From positions 1-64,000 of the forward strand of contig CAIOYC010000005.1 of NCBI GenBank assembly GCA_903862425.1: a stretch of 64,000 bases of DNA, given 5' to 3'. The DNA comes from an uncultured Caulobacterales bacterium (lineage in GTDB: Bacteria > Pseudomonadota > Alphaproteobacteria > Caulobacterales > Caulobacteraceae). Below are positions 54,739 to 63,962 of the stretch, piece by piece. The translations under genes and the position numbers were made by a program. The notes below the pieces were generated by a model. That model ran no database searches. It was not told the origin of the DNA and worked only from the letters and a program-made list of their open reading frames with translations. Positions within the stretch are counted from its first letter, which is position 1. Each line of letters opens with the position of its first letter.

Positions 54739-55320
54739 TTAGGCCTTCTCCAAGCGGATATCGATTTCCCGCTCCATGAAGCTCCATTCCCTTGTGGCTC
54801 GGAGCTGCCCAAGCATCTCATCGAAGGCGTCGTCGTCGCCAGGGGCGTAGTCGAGGAACCCGATGAAATCGAAAGGCTCGGCCGTCCCGAAATCGCGGCA
54901 GTGAAGCAGACGGCGGGCGACGGCGGGGAGATAGCGCATCCCAATCGCAATATGATGGGAGTGCTCCTCAAGGATGTCGCGGCGTTCGTCCTGCGCGAGC
55001 GCCCACCACGCCGGCGATTTGCGTAACAGGATCAATGCCGCCCGCGACGAAGACGCACGACCCACCGGCTTCTGCCGCTTTAGCAGCGCGGCTTTCTCCG
55101 CCGATGTTGTGTAGCGGTCGTTGGTCGCGACCCCGCGCAGCATCCATAGCGCGCCGGCAGGAACATCGGCCAGCAGCCCGGGCGACATCTCGACAGAGGA
55201 GGCTTCGCCGATCGGATCTCCCGACACGGTGCGTTGCGAGGCGACGGTCCAGGTCCCGCTGGTCCCCCCGATAAAGCTAAAGGCCCTTGGGTTGTCAGAG
55301 TTCATCATAGAGTTCGTCAT
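54739..55320 (-). CDS. Chlorite dismutase-family haem protein
   Basis: A 193-residue protein whose C-terminal half carries RKSPAWWALAQDERR, SHHIAIGMRYLPAVARRL and EPFDFIGFLDYAPGDDDAF, the layout of small chlorite dismutase-like proteins; a His in the HHIAIG or LLHCRD segment would bind haem iron. Whether it degrades chlorite is doubtful for this subgroup. ATG 55320 is the first Met of the conserved part. It is convergent with the nitrile hydratase-like operon. Confidence 0.75.
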   Translation of the reverse strand: MTNSMMNSDNPRAFSFIGGTSGTWTVASQRTVSGDPIGEASSVEMSPGLLADVPAGALWMLRGVATNDRYTTSAEKAALLKRQKPVGRASSSRAALILLRKSPAWWALAQDERRDILEEHSHHIAIGMRYLPAVARRLLHCRDFGTAEPFDFIGFLDYAPGDDDAFDEMLGQLRATREWSFMEREIDIRLEKA

Positions 55321-55354
55321 CTCGAAGTGCTCTCTTTCAGGGGAAGGCTGCCGT

Positions 55355-56188
55355 TCAAGGCCAGCAGCCTGGCAAGTTGAGGATGACGGTAGTGCCTTCG
55401 CCGGGGCGGCTCTCAATCTCCACCGACCCGCGTGCCCGACGGACAAACTCCGCGACCATCGGCAAACCAAGGCCTGTTCCCCGGTCTGCCGGCTTGGTCG
55501 AAAAGAACGGGTTGAACACTTTAGCCAGAATCTCCGCAGGGATGCCGCAACCCGTGTCGCCGACTCGAACGGTCAGCCTCGGACAGGCCGCAATCACCAT
55601 GCCCCCGTCCTGACCAGGGCCGTCATCGTAGTTCAGGCTCACGGTGAGGCGCCCGCCCGATGGCATCGCGTCCCGTGCGTTGACGACCAGATTGAGAATT
55701 GCATTCTCAAGTTCCTGAACGTCACAGACCACTCCTGGGGCGCCTGCAGCACAGTCGATGTCCAAGCATATTTTCGGGCCCAAGGTGAGTTCGATCAGGC
55801 CCCGCAGGGACGAGATCACTTCCGCAGGGTCGACCCGCCGCAGGTGGGTTGGCTCTACCCGCGCCAGATCAAGGATTTGGCCTCGCAGCGTGACAATCCG
55901 CTCGACCGCGGTTCGCGCGTTTTGACAGAGACGGTGGACGCCTGACGGATCGGGCCGCGCCAGGCTACGGTCAATGAGGCTGAGCGCGCTCGCCACGACC
56001 TGAAGGAGGTTTCCCATGTCGTGCGCCAGACCTGCTGACGTCAGGCCGAGGCTTGCTAGGCGGTAGAGGGCCTCTGGCTCCAAGCCGCTCGCACCGAGCA
56101 CAAAGGGATCGCCGGATGGGCCAAGCGCGCTTACGCCTCGCATCTCAGGGCAAGCATCAGCGCGCCTCTCGCAAACTCCAGGTGACAT
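55355..56188 (-). CDS. Sensor histidine kinase, soluble
   Basis: A 277-residue histidine kinase without membrane segments. The H-box is LTSAGLAHDMGNLLQVV, the N-box NAILNLVVNARDAM, and the G-boxes GDTGCGIPAE and GTGLGLPMVAEF. There is no PAS or other sensory domain in the short N-terminus, so it may receive its input from a partner. It lies just upstream of the chlorite-dismutase-like gene on the same strand. A partner receiver is not evident beside it. Confidence 0.85.
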   Translation of the reverse strand: MSPGVCERRADACPEMRGVSALGPSGDPFVLGASGLEPEALYRLASLGLTSAGLAHDMGNLLQVVASALSLIDRSLARPDPSGVHRLCQNARTAVERIVTLRGQILDLARVEPTHLRRVDPAEVISSLRGLIELTLGPKICLDIDCAAGAPGVVCDVQELENAILNLVVNARDAMPSGGRLTVSLNYDDGPGQDGGMVIAACPRLTVRVGDTGCGIPAEILAKVFNPFFSTKPADRGTGLGLPMVAEFVRRARGSVEIESRPGEGTTVILNLPGCWP

Positions 56189-56425
56189 CTTTACTGCCCC
56201 GACTTGCTGGTCCGTCGCCGAGTTGAATATGCCCGGTGAAGTCTGATCTGATCAGTGTCTGCCAAACCGTCTTGCGAATTTGAACGAGACTTAAGGCGTC
56301 CGACTGGGAGCTTACGACAACTCACGCAAGCGCGCCGACCCTAACGGGCTTAGGGCTCCTGGCTCTTTTAGAACGATGGAAATCGTTGGTCAGCGGCAGC
56401 CAGACTTCCTCGGGTGCAGCGGGCC
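56189..56425. other. Divergent intergenic region
   Basis: This gap of 237 bases separates the histidine kinase (minus) and the AraC-type regulator (plus) and should carry both promoters. I recognised no specific operator. Confidence 0.3.
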
Positions 56426-57007
56426 ATGGCAGCCCAGGAGCGCTTCGTGGCTTTGACCGCCCTCCCCCCCGTATTTGAAACTGAGCGGCTATTTCCAGGC
56501 GCGGCCCGCAGGCAGGCTCCGCCGCCTGCACGAGTGAGCCCCCTCCCCGCTTGGCGACTGAAGCGCGTTCAGACGCTCATTGAGGACCGGGTCGACGAGG
56601 CGTTGACCCTTCCCGACCTGGCGGCAGCGGCTGGCGTCTCCAGGATGCACTTCGCAGCTCAGTTTCGTGCCGCCACGGGCATGCGACCGCATGACTATCT
56701 CCTCGCCAGGCGAATCTCCAGAGCAATGGCTCAGATGATGGACAGCGGTGAGCCGCTCGCGTTCCTCGCGCTCTCGGTCGGCTTTCAGTCCCAGAGTCAT
56801 TTCACCACGGTCTTCAAACGCATGACCGGCGCGACGCCGGCGGCGTGGCGCGCAGCCATGCAAGCAAGCCCCCGTGCCGGCGGCGCGGCGCCATCAGGCG
56901 CGAGCGCGCCGCGCGGCAACGGCTCCATCGATTGCTTCCAGAAGATCCTGATGGCGAACGGGTTTGGTGAGGAACTCAACGGCGCCGGCCTTCATCGCCC
57001 GAACTGA
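56426..57007 (+). CDS. AraC-family transcriptional regulator
   Basis: A 193-residue protein with a C-terminal AraC DNA-binding domain: LTLPDLAAAAGVSRMHFAAQFRAATGMRPHDYLLARRI and ALSVGFQSQSHFTTVFKRMTGATPAAWR. The N-terminus is short and has no ligand domain. The last about 45 residues are low in structure and overlap the 3' end of the convergent winged-helix/receiver gene by 114 bases. Such an overlap is unusual, so the true stop or an upstream frameshift should be considered. The start is uncertain (GTG 56414 is possible). Confidence 0.75.
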   Translation: MAAQERFVALTALPPVFETERLFPGAARRQAPPPARVSPLPAWRLKRVQTLIEDRVDEALTLPDLAAAAGVSRMHFAAQFRAATGMRPHDYLLARRISRAMAQMMDSGEPLAFLALSVGFQSQSHFTTVFKRMTGATPAAWRAAMQASPRAGGAAPSGASAPRGNGSIDCFQKILMANGFGEELNGAGLHRPN

Positions 57008-57703
57008 CATATGCACGTCCGCGTGTCCGCTGATGAACACGATCGGTACGTCGATGCCGCTGTCCTTTAGGGACGCTTGGAAATCGAGGCCGCTCTGGCC
57101 CGGTAGCCAGACGTCGAGTACAAGGCATTCGACTTGATCGGCCCGGCCGGTCGCGATCAGTGACTTCGTGTCCGGATAGGTCTCGGCTATGAAGCCACAG
57201 GACCGCAGCAGGCCGTCTAGCGCTTCGCGTGTGTTCTCATCGTCTTCCACGACGGCGACGAGCGGCGCTCCGTCCCGTACGGGCTGCGGAACTGGCGGCG
57301 ACATCTCGATGGGTTCCAAGACCTTGACGGTTTCGGCAACGAAGAGATACCCCCGCCCCTGGACTGTCTTTATCGCATCACGGAACGACCCAAGCGCCCT
57401 TCGAAGACAAGCCATCTGAAAGCGCAGATTGCTTTCGTCGACTGTTGTCGACGGCCAAACCGCGTTGGTGATCTCGTTTTTGCTGACCACGCGACCGCGG
57501 GCGCGCAAGAGCACAACCAGGAGATCGAAAGCGCGACTCCCCAGCTCGACGGCTTGTCCATCAAGCTCCAATGTCCGGCTCCCGATCGAACAGCGGAAGC
57601 CACCGAAATGATAGATGGTGTCTGGTTCCGACATCGCAGCGCGCAGCGCCCAATCCTCGCGGCCGGCCAATCCTATCTGCGGCGGGACTGACACCTCGGA
57701 CAT
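56894..57703 (-). CDS. Hybrid regulator: OmpR-type winged helix plus C-terminal receiver
   Basis: A 269-residue protein with domain order opposite to normal response regulators. A winged helix of OmpR/PhoB type comes first (VELGSRAFDLLVVLLRARGRVVSKNEI, ending TVQGRGYLF), and a CheY-like receiver of FixJ type follows (VAVVEDDENTREAL, VLDVWLPGQSG, FISGHADVHMSV, FLTKPVR). The receiver keeps the acidic pair, the phospho-acceptor Asp and the Lys. ATG 57703 is preferred for GGGGG upstream. The C-terminus overlaps the convergent AraC gene. Confidence 0.85.
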   Translation of the reverse strand: MSEVSVPPQIGLAGREDWALRAAMSEPDTIYHFGGFRCSIGSRTLELDGQAVELGSRAFDLLVVLLRARGRVVSKNEITNAVWPSTTVDESNLRFQMACLRRALGSFRDAIKTVQGRGYLFVAETVKVLEPIEMSPPVPQPVRDGAPLVAVVEDDENTREALDGLLRSCGFIAETYPDTKSLIATGRADQVECLVLDVWLPGQSGLDFQASLKDSGIDVPIVFISGHADVHMSVRAMKAGAVEFLTKPVRHQDLLEAIDGAVAARRARA

Positions 57704-57798
57704 TCTTTCAACCCCCGGGATTGCGATCCTTATAATGAACACCCTATTGGATGTGGCTCCGAAAACCTGGACAAGGCAAGGTGGACTCTCGTCCTAAA

Positions 57799-57820
57799 TA
57801 ACTAGCCCAAGGTCTAGTTA
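57799..57820. terminator. Inverted repeat at the end of the FixJ-like gene
   Basis: TAACTAG - eight bases - CTAGTTA is a perfect 7-bp inverted repeat whose right arm includes the TAA stop codon of the FixJ-like gene (57818-57820). Flanking CGTCC/GGACG extend the pairing with a bulge. It lies between two minus-strand genes. A terminator or an operator of the downstream hybrid regulator are both possible; there is no T-tract. Confidence 0.4.
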
Positions 57821-58465
57821 GGGACGACGTGGGTCGGAAGTGTCCGCCTTGAGGGCCGCGGCGACCCACACCAGCTCTGCGAAGGTCTGAACGTTCAATT
57901 TCCGCATCATCTGCCCGCGATACAATTTAACGGTGCTTTCACTGAGGCCTAGGTCAGCGGCTATCTGCTTGTTGCGTCGGCCGCTCACCGCCCTCTCCAT
58001 CACTGCCCGCTCACGAGATGTCAGGCGCTCTGCTTCCGCTCGCCATCTCGCCCGATCGTCGTCCTCGGCTCGAAGTTGCGAATGTTGGGCGATGGCCCTT
58101 TGAACGGCGTCCAGGAGGTCCTGATCCCGGACCGGTTTGGTTAGGAAGTCGACGGCACCAGCCTTCATAGCCCGGGCGCACATAGCGACGTCGGCATGAC
58201 CACTGATGAACACGATGGGCCGGCGGACTTTTTCGCGCACTAGCTCTTCCTGGAACTCCGGGCCGCTCACACCGGGAAGACGCACGTCGAGCACCATGCA
58301 GCCCGGGCGGTCTGGCCGGCCGGCGTCCAGATAATCGCCCACCGACCCGTAGCCCTCGACGCACAGGCCGACGGACCGGAACAGGCTGTCGAGTGACTCC
58401 CGGACGTGCGCGTCGTCGTCAATGACCACGACAACGGGTGGGGGCCGATCAGCGGACGCTGGCAA
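57818..58465 (-). CDS. FixJ/NarL-type response regulator
   Basis: A 215-residue response regulator. The receiver (VVVIDDDAHVRESLDSL, VLDVRLPGVSG, FLTKPVRDQDLLDAV) contains the Asp pair, phospho-acceptor Asp and Lys; a LuxR-type helix-turn-helix follows (LTSRERAVMERAVSGRRNKQIAADLGLSESTVK). The start overlaps the 3' end of the giant kinase gene by 17 bases, so it is the likely output partner of that kinase's histidine-kinase module. Confidence 0.9.
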   Translation of the reverse strand: MPASADRPPPVVVVIDDDAHVRESLDSLFRSVGLCVEGYGSVGDYLDAGRPDRPGCMVLDVRLPGVSGPEFQEELVREKVRRPIVFISGHADVAMCARAMKAGAVDFLTKPVRDQDLLDAVQRAIAQHSQLRAEDDDRARWRAEAERLTSRERAVMERAVSGRRNKQIAADLGLSESTVKLYRGQMMRKLNVQTFAELVWVAAALKADTSDPRRP

Positions 58466-61400
58466 GGTTGCTCTCCTCGACGACGAAAGCCGGGACTTGG
58501 AACGAGAATGTGCAGCCGGCCGCAGAGTCGGCGACGGCTATCCGCCCACCGTGGCTTTCCACGATGGACCGGCAGATCGACAGCCCCATGCCGACGCCCC
58601 CCAATTTCGTGGTGAAGAACGCGTCGAACACCCGGTCCGTATCGCCCGGGCGCAGGCCGTGACCTGTGTCGGCGACCGAAACCTGCACCATGCCGTTACC
58701 GATCTTTTCGGTCTTAACGCTAAGCGCACGGCGTTCGGGATCCACCGTTGTCATCGCCTCGATGCCGTTGACAATCAAGTTCAGCACGACCTGTTGGATC
58801 TGCACCCGGTCCGCCAAAACCTTGCCGGCCTCAGCCGCAAGTCGGGTATCGACGGTGATGGCGTGCCGATCCAGTTCATTTCGGGCCAAGACAAGCGCCT
58901 CGACGATCACCCCGTTGATGTCGACTTCGACGAACTGCGTCGGAGCCTTTCGTGCTAAGGCTCGGATGCTGGCGATGACGTCTCCGGCGCGATGCCCGTC
59001 ACGAATGACCCGCTCGGCCGCGAGGCGCGCCTCCTCAATGTTGGGAACCTCGCCGTCCAGCCAACGCATGCAGCTGGCGGCGTTGGTGACGATCGCCATC
59101 AGCGGTTGGTTGACTTCATGAGCGATGGATACCGTGAGTTCGCCGACGGCGGTCAGGCGGCTGACCTGCGCTAGCGCCTCTTGCGCCTGTTCCGCCCGCT
59201 TAAGGTCCTCAATATCGGTGTTCGTGCCGTGCCAATTGACGACAGCGCCGGTCTCGTCGCGAACCGGCGTAGCGCGGACGAGGAAGCTTCTATAGACGCC
59301 GTCGAAGCGGCGCATGCGTGCCTCGACCTCCCCCGAAGTCCGAAATTCGATCAGGTGGCGCCAGCGTTCGGCGACCTTCTCAACGTCGTCTGGGTGGAAA
59401 GCGGGGTAGAAGTTTTCCTTAGCCTCGGCCTCCGACATACCCGTGTAGTCGTTCCAACGCTTGTTCGTAACGTCGACGTTGCCGTTCGCATCGGCTCGCC
59501 ACGCCATCACGGGCATGAGGTCGAAATTTCGCTTCAGGTCCTCGTTCACGTGCCGAGCCCGTTCCTTGGCGTCCTGCACGTCGCGGAAAAGTTGGGCGTT
59601 CTCGATGGAAATGGCGGCCTGCGACGCTAGCAGTTGGAGCAGGGACAGTCGGTCCGGCGTGAAGACGTGCGATGCCAGTCCATTTTCGAGATAGAGCGCG
59701 CCAACCAGTCTCTGCTGTTTCACGAGCGGGAGGCAAAGGACCGACCGAGGGGGCGTGCCGGAGAAATACGAGTCACTCGCGTACAAACTTGCCTCGAGCC
59801 CATCGTCGAGAATGACGGGTTGTTGCGTTCGCGTGGCGTAGTTCAGCATCGAGAGCGGCATCTCGACTTCGATGGACCCGAACTCGCGGTCAAGCAGCCG
59901 AACGGCGTCCGCGCGACTTGTGGCTTCTGCGACGATTTGCATCTCGCCGTCGCGGGGGAGAAGAAGAAGTCCGCGAACGGCCCCGGCGTGTTCTACGACC
60001 AGCACCATTAAGCGCTCGATGAGGCGCGATAGAACGATTTCCTGGGACACCGCCTGGTGCATGCCGATCAGGGCTTGCAGGTCAAATTGTTGCAATCGCC
60101 TCCCTGCAGTCTCGAAGTCGCCGTTAGTGGCGAGCACGGGTTGGGCGGTTTCAAGCTGGCGAACCTTGGCTTTGGCTCCCCAGATTTCATAGCACTCTCG
60201 GGCGCGTCGCAGGTAAGCATGGGCGATGGTCTCAAGGCCTCTCCCAAGGTGGAAACGCGCGGCAAGCTCGTTGCCCAACGCTTCGTTCTGCACGAACCCT
60301 TGGTCCCTCGAAAGTCGGATGGCCTGTTCGTAATGGCGCTCCGCTTCCAGTTCGCGACCCTCCAGACGGGCGACCTCCGCGGCGACGAGTTGGGCGCGAT
60401 CCCCAATGTTTTCGGGGCAGCGCACTGCCCACTGGGCGAGCTGCGCCGCGCTTGTTTGCAGGGCCTCGAAGTGTCGACCCCGGGATTCAGCTGGCACCGC
60501 CGAAAGGTGCTCGGCGCGCACAAGGGCCGAGAAAAAGCAATATTCAACCACTTCAAACACGGGGGATTTCAGCAAAATCGGGGAGTCGCCGAAGTTCCCA
60601 CCGATCTTCTCCAAGAGGGGAAGTCCTTCCGATGCGCGGCCCGCATAGACCAGGAACTGGAGCTTGCGTATGAAATATCGGATCAAGGCGTGGACTAGGG
60701 TCGGCTCGCTCGCGAGGTAGGCCTCGTACGCTTCGTCACCGAACCCCGAAAGGTGGGCGTCGGAGACATTCTCACCTCCCTCCAGCGCAGCGATTAGCTG
60801 TTGATGCGCGGCTATGAATTCTATGACCAGTGTGAACCGCGACCGCTGTGCGCTGGCCATGGCGGTCTCGCTAAGGTGTTTGACTACCGACAGGCGCTCG
60901 CCGCTGCCGAGCAGCGCTGTCAGCCCGCAAACCCACGCGTAACCGGAATAGCCTATACCGCCGCGCTCCTTCGGCAGATCGATCGCGCGACGGGCGATGC
61001 CATAAGACTCTCTGAGCGGCTGGTTCCAGGGCGATACCACCCCGGAAACAATCGCGTAGACCCTTGATGCATAGCGATCCAGGCCAAGTTCCTCGATCAT
61101 CCGCATCGCGGCCCGGCCGAATAGATGTCCGTCGTGGAAACTTCCGTGCCTCCACCCAAGGACGCGGGCGCCCAAGTTGGCGAACGCGTGGCTGGCTTCA
61201 GCGGAGATGCCATGCTCGAGACTAATATTGGTCATGCGGAGTAGGATGAGATCGAGCAGGTCCGGATAGAGGGTGGCGACCGGCCCCTGCAGTTCTTCCA
61301 GCAAACCGATGACCCGCAGCCAGTACGGATCGGCCATCCGGTCCAATTCAACGAGCGAATCGATATCGCGTTCTGACATCCGGCGCTCGAAATCGCGATA

Positions 61401-63962
61401 TTCGCACTCAACATCCAAGGCCGTCGCGTCTCGAGGCAGGTCAACTCCCATCCGGTGCAGACAGTCCAAGGCGATATCGATAGCCTCGCCGCTGCGCCCA
61501 ACATACGTCAGCAGCATCATCTGGCGGCCGACCACCTGGGCTAGGTCGGCCAGGTCTTGGCTTTGGGCGGCCAGACTCAGGAATGCAACCTCGGCTGTCG
61601 TGTAGTCGCCGAGCATAAATTGGCAATCGGCCTGGTGCAGCTTAAGTTCGAAACCGGTTCTGAATTGACTGGTCCAGCAATTGTCGCCGAGCAGCGCCAC
61701 ACCGGCATCAAGATAAGCGAGCGCGGCCTCATAGGCTGTCGCCGTTTTTGCGCGCTTCCCTGCTTCGAGATTGAGCTCTGCCAACCAGCGGCGCTCCGCA
61801 ACGTCTTCGATGAGCGTCGCGCCTCGGTTCATCTGATTGACTATTTCGAAAGCGCTCTCCTCAAGCGCGGGCCGGTCAAGGCCTGAGGCCAGGGCCCGGC
61901 CGATCGCGAGATGCGCGGCCGGGCGTTGCGCCACGTCGAGACGTACGTAGGCCGCATCCCTTACCGCGGCGTTTGCGAAGGCATATCCGTGCGCGAGGCG
62001 CTGGATCAGGTCCGCGTCGACAAAGGGCCGAAGCGCCTCATGAGCCGTGGCGAGATCTGCTGACAGCACGCGCGATAGGGCTTCGTCCGTGCAGGTCAGA
62101 CCCAGACACGCAATTTTGGTAATGACCGCCACGGCGCCGGGGTCGAAATGATCGAGTTTTGCGCTCATTAAATCGTCGAAATTGTCGACGACCGCCTTCG
62201 ACTGAACCGTCTCGAGGTCCCAGATCCAGCGCCCGGAGCGACGATCAAAGTGTAGGGCGTCGTCCTCGCTGAGCGCCGTCAGAAACTGGGCGACCAGGAA
62301 CGGATTGCCCTGCGTCTTGTGGAAGATGGCCTCGGCGATCGGAACCACAGCATCGACATGTTCCTGCATCGCGTCCGCAACGTAAGTGGTGACGTCAGCT
62401 TGGGTAAGGGACGCCAGACGCATTTCCCGAAGACGCCCTCGAGCCGATCGGATACGGTCAAACAACTGCGCAAGCTCACGTTCGGGACAGTCGCTCGACG
62501 TTCGGTGGGCACAGATTAGCAGGAGGTGCGGTGTCTCATTATCCGTCGAGATCTGATCAAGCAGCTCCATAGAGGCGACGTCGAGCCACTGCAGGCCATC
62601 AAGCGCCAACACCAGCGGGTGTTCGGCGCAGGCGAAAACACTGATGAACTTTTGAAAGATCAGCTTGAAGCGGGCTTTCTCGTCCTTCGCCGACAAGGGC
62701 GGAGGCGGCTCAAGCTTACCGAGAATGAGGGCGATTTCGGGCATTAAGTCGTCGAGCAGCTGCCCGCTAGAGCCCACGGCAAGCCTGAGCGCTTCACGCC
62801 AGGCCGACAGTTCCACCTCTTCCTTGCTGAGGAGTTGGCGTAACAAGCCACGAAAGGCATTGGCTATGGTCCAATAGGGGATGTCCCGCTTTTGCGGATC
62901 GAACTTGCCAACTGCGAACAGCCCGCGTGCGCGGTGAACCCATGGCTGTAGCTCGTTGATGACCGCTGACTTCCCGACGCCGGACGGCCCCGAAATAACC
63001 ACGAGCTCAAACTTGCCTTGCTTGGCGACATTCGCGAACAGGTCCTTCAGGACGGCGATTTCGCGCTCCCTGCCGAACAGCCTTTGGGGCATCACCAAGC
63101 TATGAGGACGATCCCGTTCAGCTAGAGGAAAGAGGCCTACGTCGCGATCGACGCGCCAGGCGGTGCGGAAACGTTGAAGATCGTATTCTACCCCAGCCAC
63201 GGTCTGGTATCGATCCTCGGCGTTCTTCGCGAGAAGCTTGAGGATAATGGCCTCAACGGCCGGCGGGATCCCGTCCGCCCGCACACTCGGCGGCGGGGGT
63301 GGCCGGGCGATGTGGCAATGGATCAGATCCAGAGGATCTGCCGCAACGAATGGCGGCGCACCGACCACCATCTCGTAGAGGGTTACGCCAAGGGCGTAGA
63401 GATCGCTGCGCTGGTCGATGACGCGGTTCATCCGTCCGGTCTGTTCGGGCGCCATGTATTGGAAAGTCCCAGCGATTTCCTCGGGCGCAGTCGGCGCCTG
63501 TCGCTCGCGTGGCACGTGTGTAGCGATGCCAAATCCGGTCAGATGAACGCCGCCCTCGTCGTCAACGATGATATTCGACGGCTTTATGTCTTTATGGATG
63601 AGGCCCTGGGCGTGGACCTCACGCAGGGCGCCGCAGAGGCCGATAGCGATCGCGAGGAACTTGCTGAGATCCATCGGCGCGCCGATAAGACGATCCAGAG
63701 GTTGGCCGCCCGGGTCCGTAAGCAGGAGCGCGATTTGCCCTTCGTGACGAGTGAGTGCGATAGGACGCAAGGCCCAGACGGGGTCCAAGCTCTGAGCCAG
63801 CTCAAATTCGCGCTCGAGCCGGCTGACGCTGATCAATGGCGAGCCACCCGCAGCCGGGGTGAGGAGTAACGCGGTGTCGCCACGCAGCCCATCCCTGCGG
63901 CGGTAGAGGATGAGGTCCGCGTCTTCTGTCAATCGCTCAAGGGGATGTAGCGACAAGCCCAC
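58449..63962 (-). CDS. Trifunctional Ser/Thr kinase - AAA ATPase - histidine kinase
   Basis: A signalling giant of about 1837 residues. Order: protein-kinase domain (residues about 1-270, catalytic loop LIHKDIKPSNIIV, APEQT), AAA/STAND-type ATPase (GPSGVGKSAV near 325, LVLALDGLQWLD), a long helical-repeat region, GAF domain (about 1290-1440), PAS/PAC (DLMPVMAWRAD) and a HisKA-HATPase module (SIAHEVNQPLMAI, NLIVNGIEAMT, ADTGHGL, GVGMGLSICRSI). The kinase's DFG motif reads GFG, so the N-terminal kinase may be inactive. Start GTG 63962 is tentative: the frame stays open to the right edge of the window, so the gene may begin outside. It overlaps the FixJ-like gene. Confidence 0.88.
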   Translation of the reverse strand: MGLSLHPLERLTEDADLILYRRRDGLRGDTALLLTPAAGGSPLISVSRLEREFELAQSLDPVWALRPIALTRHEGQIALLLTDPGGQPLDRLIGAPMDLSKFLAIAIGLCGALREVHAQGLIHKDIKPSNIIVDDEGGVHLTGFGIATHVPRERQAPTAPEEIAGTFQYMAPEQTGRMNRVIDQRSDLYALGVTLYEMVVGAPPFVAADPLDLIHCHIARPPPPPSVRADGIPPAVEAIILKLLAKNAEDRYQTVAGVEYDLQRFRTAWRVDRDVGLFPLAERDRPHSLVMPQRLFGREREIAVLKDLFANVAKQGKFELVVISGPSGVGKSAVINELQPWVHRARGLFAVGKFDPQKRDIPYWTIANAFRGLLRQLLSKEEVELSAWREALRLAVGSSGQLLDDLMPEIALILGKLEPPPPLSAKDEKARFKLIFQKFISVFACAEHPLVLALDGLQWLDVASMELLDQISTDNETPHLLLICAHRTSSDCPERELAQLFDRIRSARGRLREMRLASLTQADVTTYVADAMQEHVDAVVPIAEAIFHKTQGNPFLVAQFLTALSEDDALHFDRRSGRWIWDLETVQSKAVVDNFDDLMSAKLDHFDPGAVAVITKIACLGLTCTDEALSRVLSADLATAHEALRPFVDADLIQRLAHGYAFANAAVRDAAYVRLDVAQRPAAHLAIGRALASGLDRPALEESAFEIVNQMNRGATLIEDVAERRWLAELNLEAGKRAKTATAYEAALAYLDAGVALLGDNCWTSQFRTGFELKLHQADCQFMLGDYTTAEVAFLSLAAQSQDLADLAQVVGRQMMLLTYVGRSGEAIDIALDCLHRMGVDLPRDATALDVECEYRDFERRMSERDIDSLVELDRMADPYWLRVIGLLEELQGPVATLYPDLLDLILLRMTNISLEHGISAEASHAFANLGARVLGWRHGSFHDGHLFGRAAMRMIEELGLDRYASRVYAIVSGVVSPWNQPLRESYGIARRAIDLPKERGGIGYSGYAWVCGLTALLGSGERLSVVKHLSETAMASAQRSRFTLVIEFIAAHQQLIAALEGGENVSDAHLSGFGDEAYEAYLASEPTLVHALIRYFIRKLQFLVYAGRASEGLPLLEKIGGNFGDSPILLKSPVFEVVEYCFFSALVRAEHLSAVPAESRGRHFEALQTSAAQLAQWAVRCPENIGDRAQLVAAEVARLEGRELEAERHYEQAIRLSRDQGFVQNEALGNELAARFHLGRGLETIAHAYLRRARECYEIWGAKAKVRQLETAQPVLATNGDFETAGRRLQQFDLQALIGMHQAVSQEIVLSRLIERLMVLVVEHAGAVRGLLLLPRDGEMQIVAEATSRADAVRLLDREFGSIEVEMPLSMLNYATRTQQPVILDDGLEASLYASDSYFSGTPPRSVLCLPLVKQQRLVGALYLENGLASHVFTPDRLSLLQLLASQAAISIENAQLFRDVQDAKERARHVNEDLKRNFDLMPVMAWRADANGNVDVTNKRWNDYTGMSEAEAKENFYPAFHPDDVEKVAERWRHLIEFRTSGEVEARMRRFDGVYRSFLVRATPVRDETGAVVNWHGTNTDIEDLKRAEQAQEALAQVSRLTAVGELTVSIAHEVNQPLMAIVTNAASCMRWLDGEVPNIEEARLAAERVIRDGHRAGDVIASIRALARKAPTQFVEVDINGVIVEALVLARNELDRHAITVDTRLAAEAGKVLADRVQIQQVVLNLIVNGIEAMTTVDPERRALSVKTEKIGNGMVQVSVADTGHGLRPGDTDRVFDAFFTTKLGGVGMGLSICRSIVESHGGRIAVADSAAGCTFSFQVPAFVVEESNLASVR

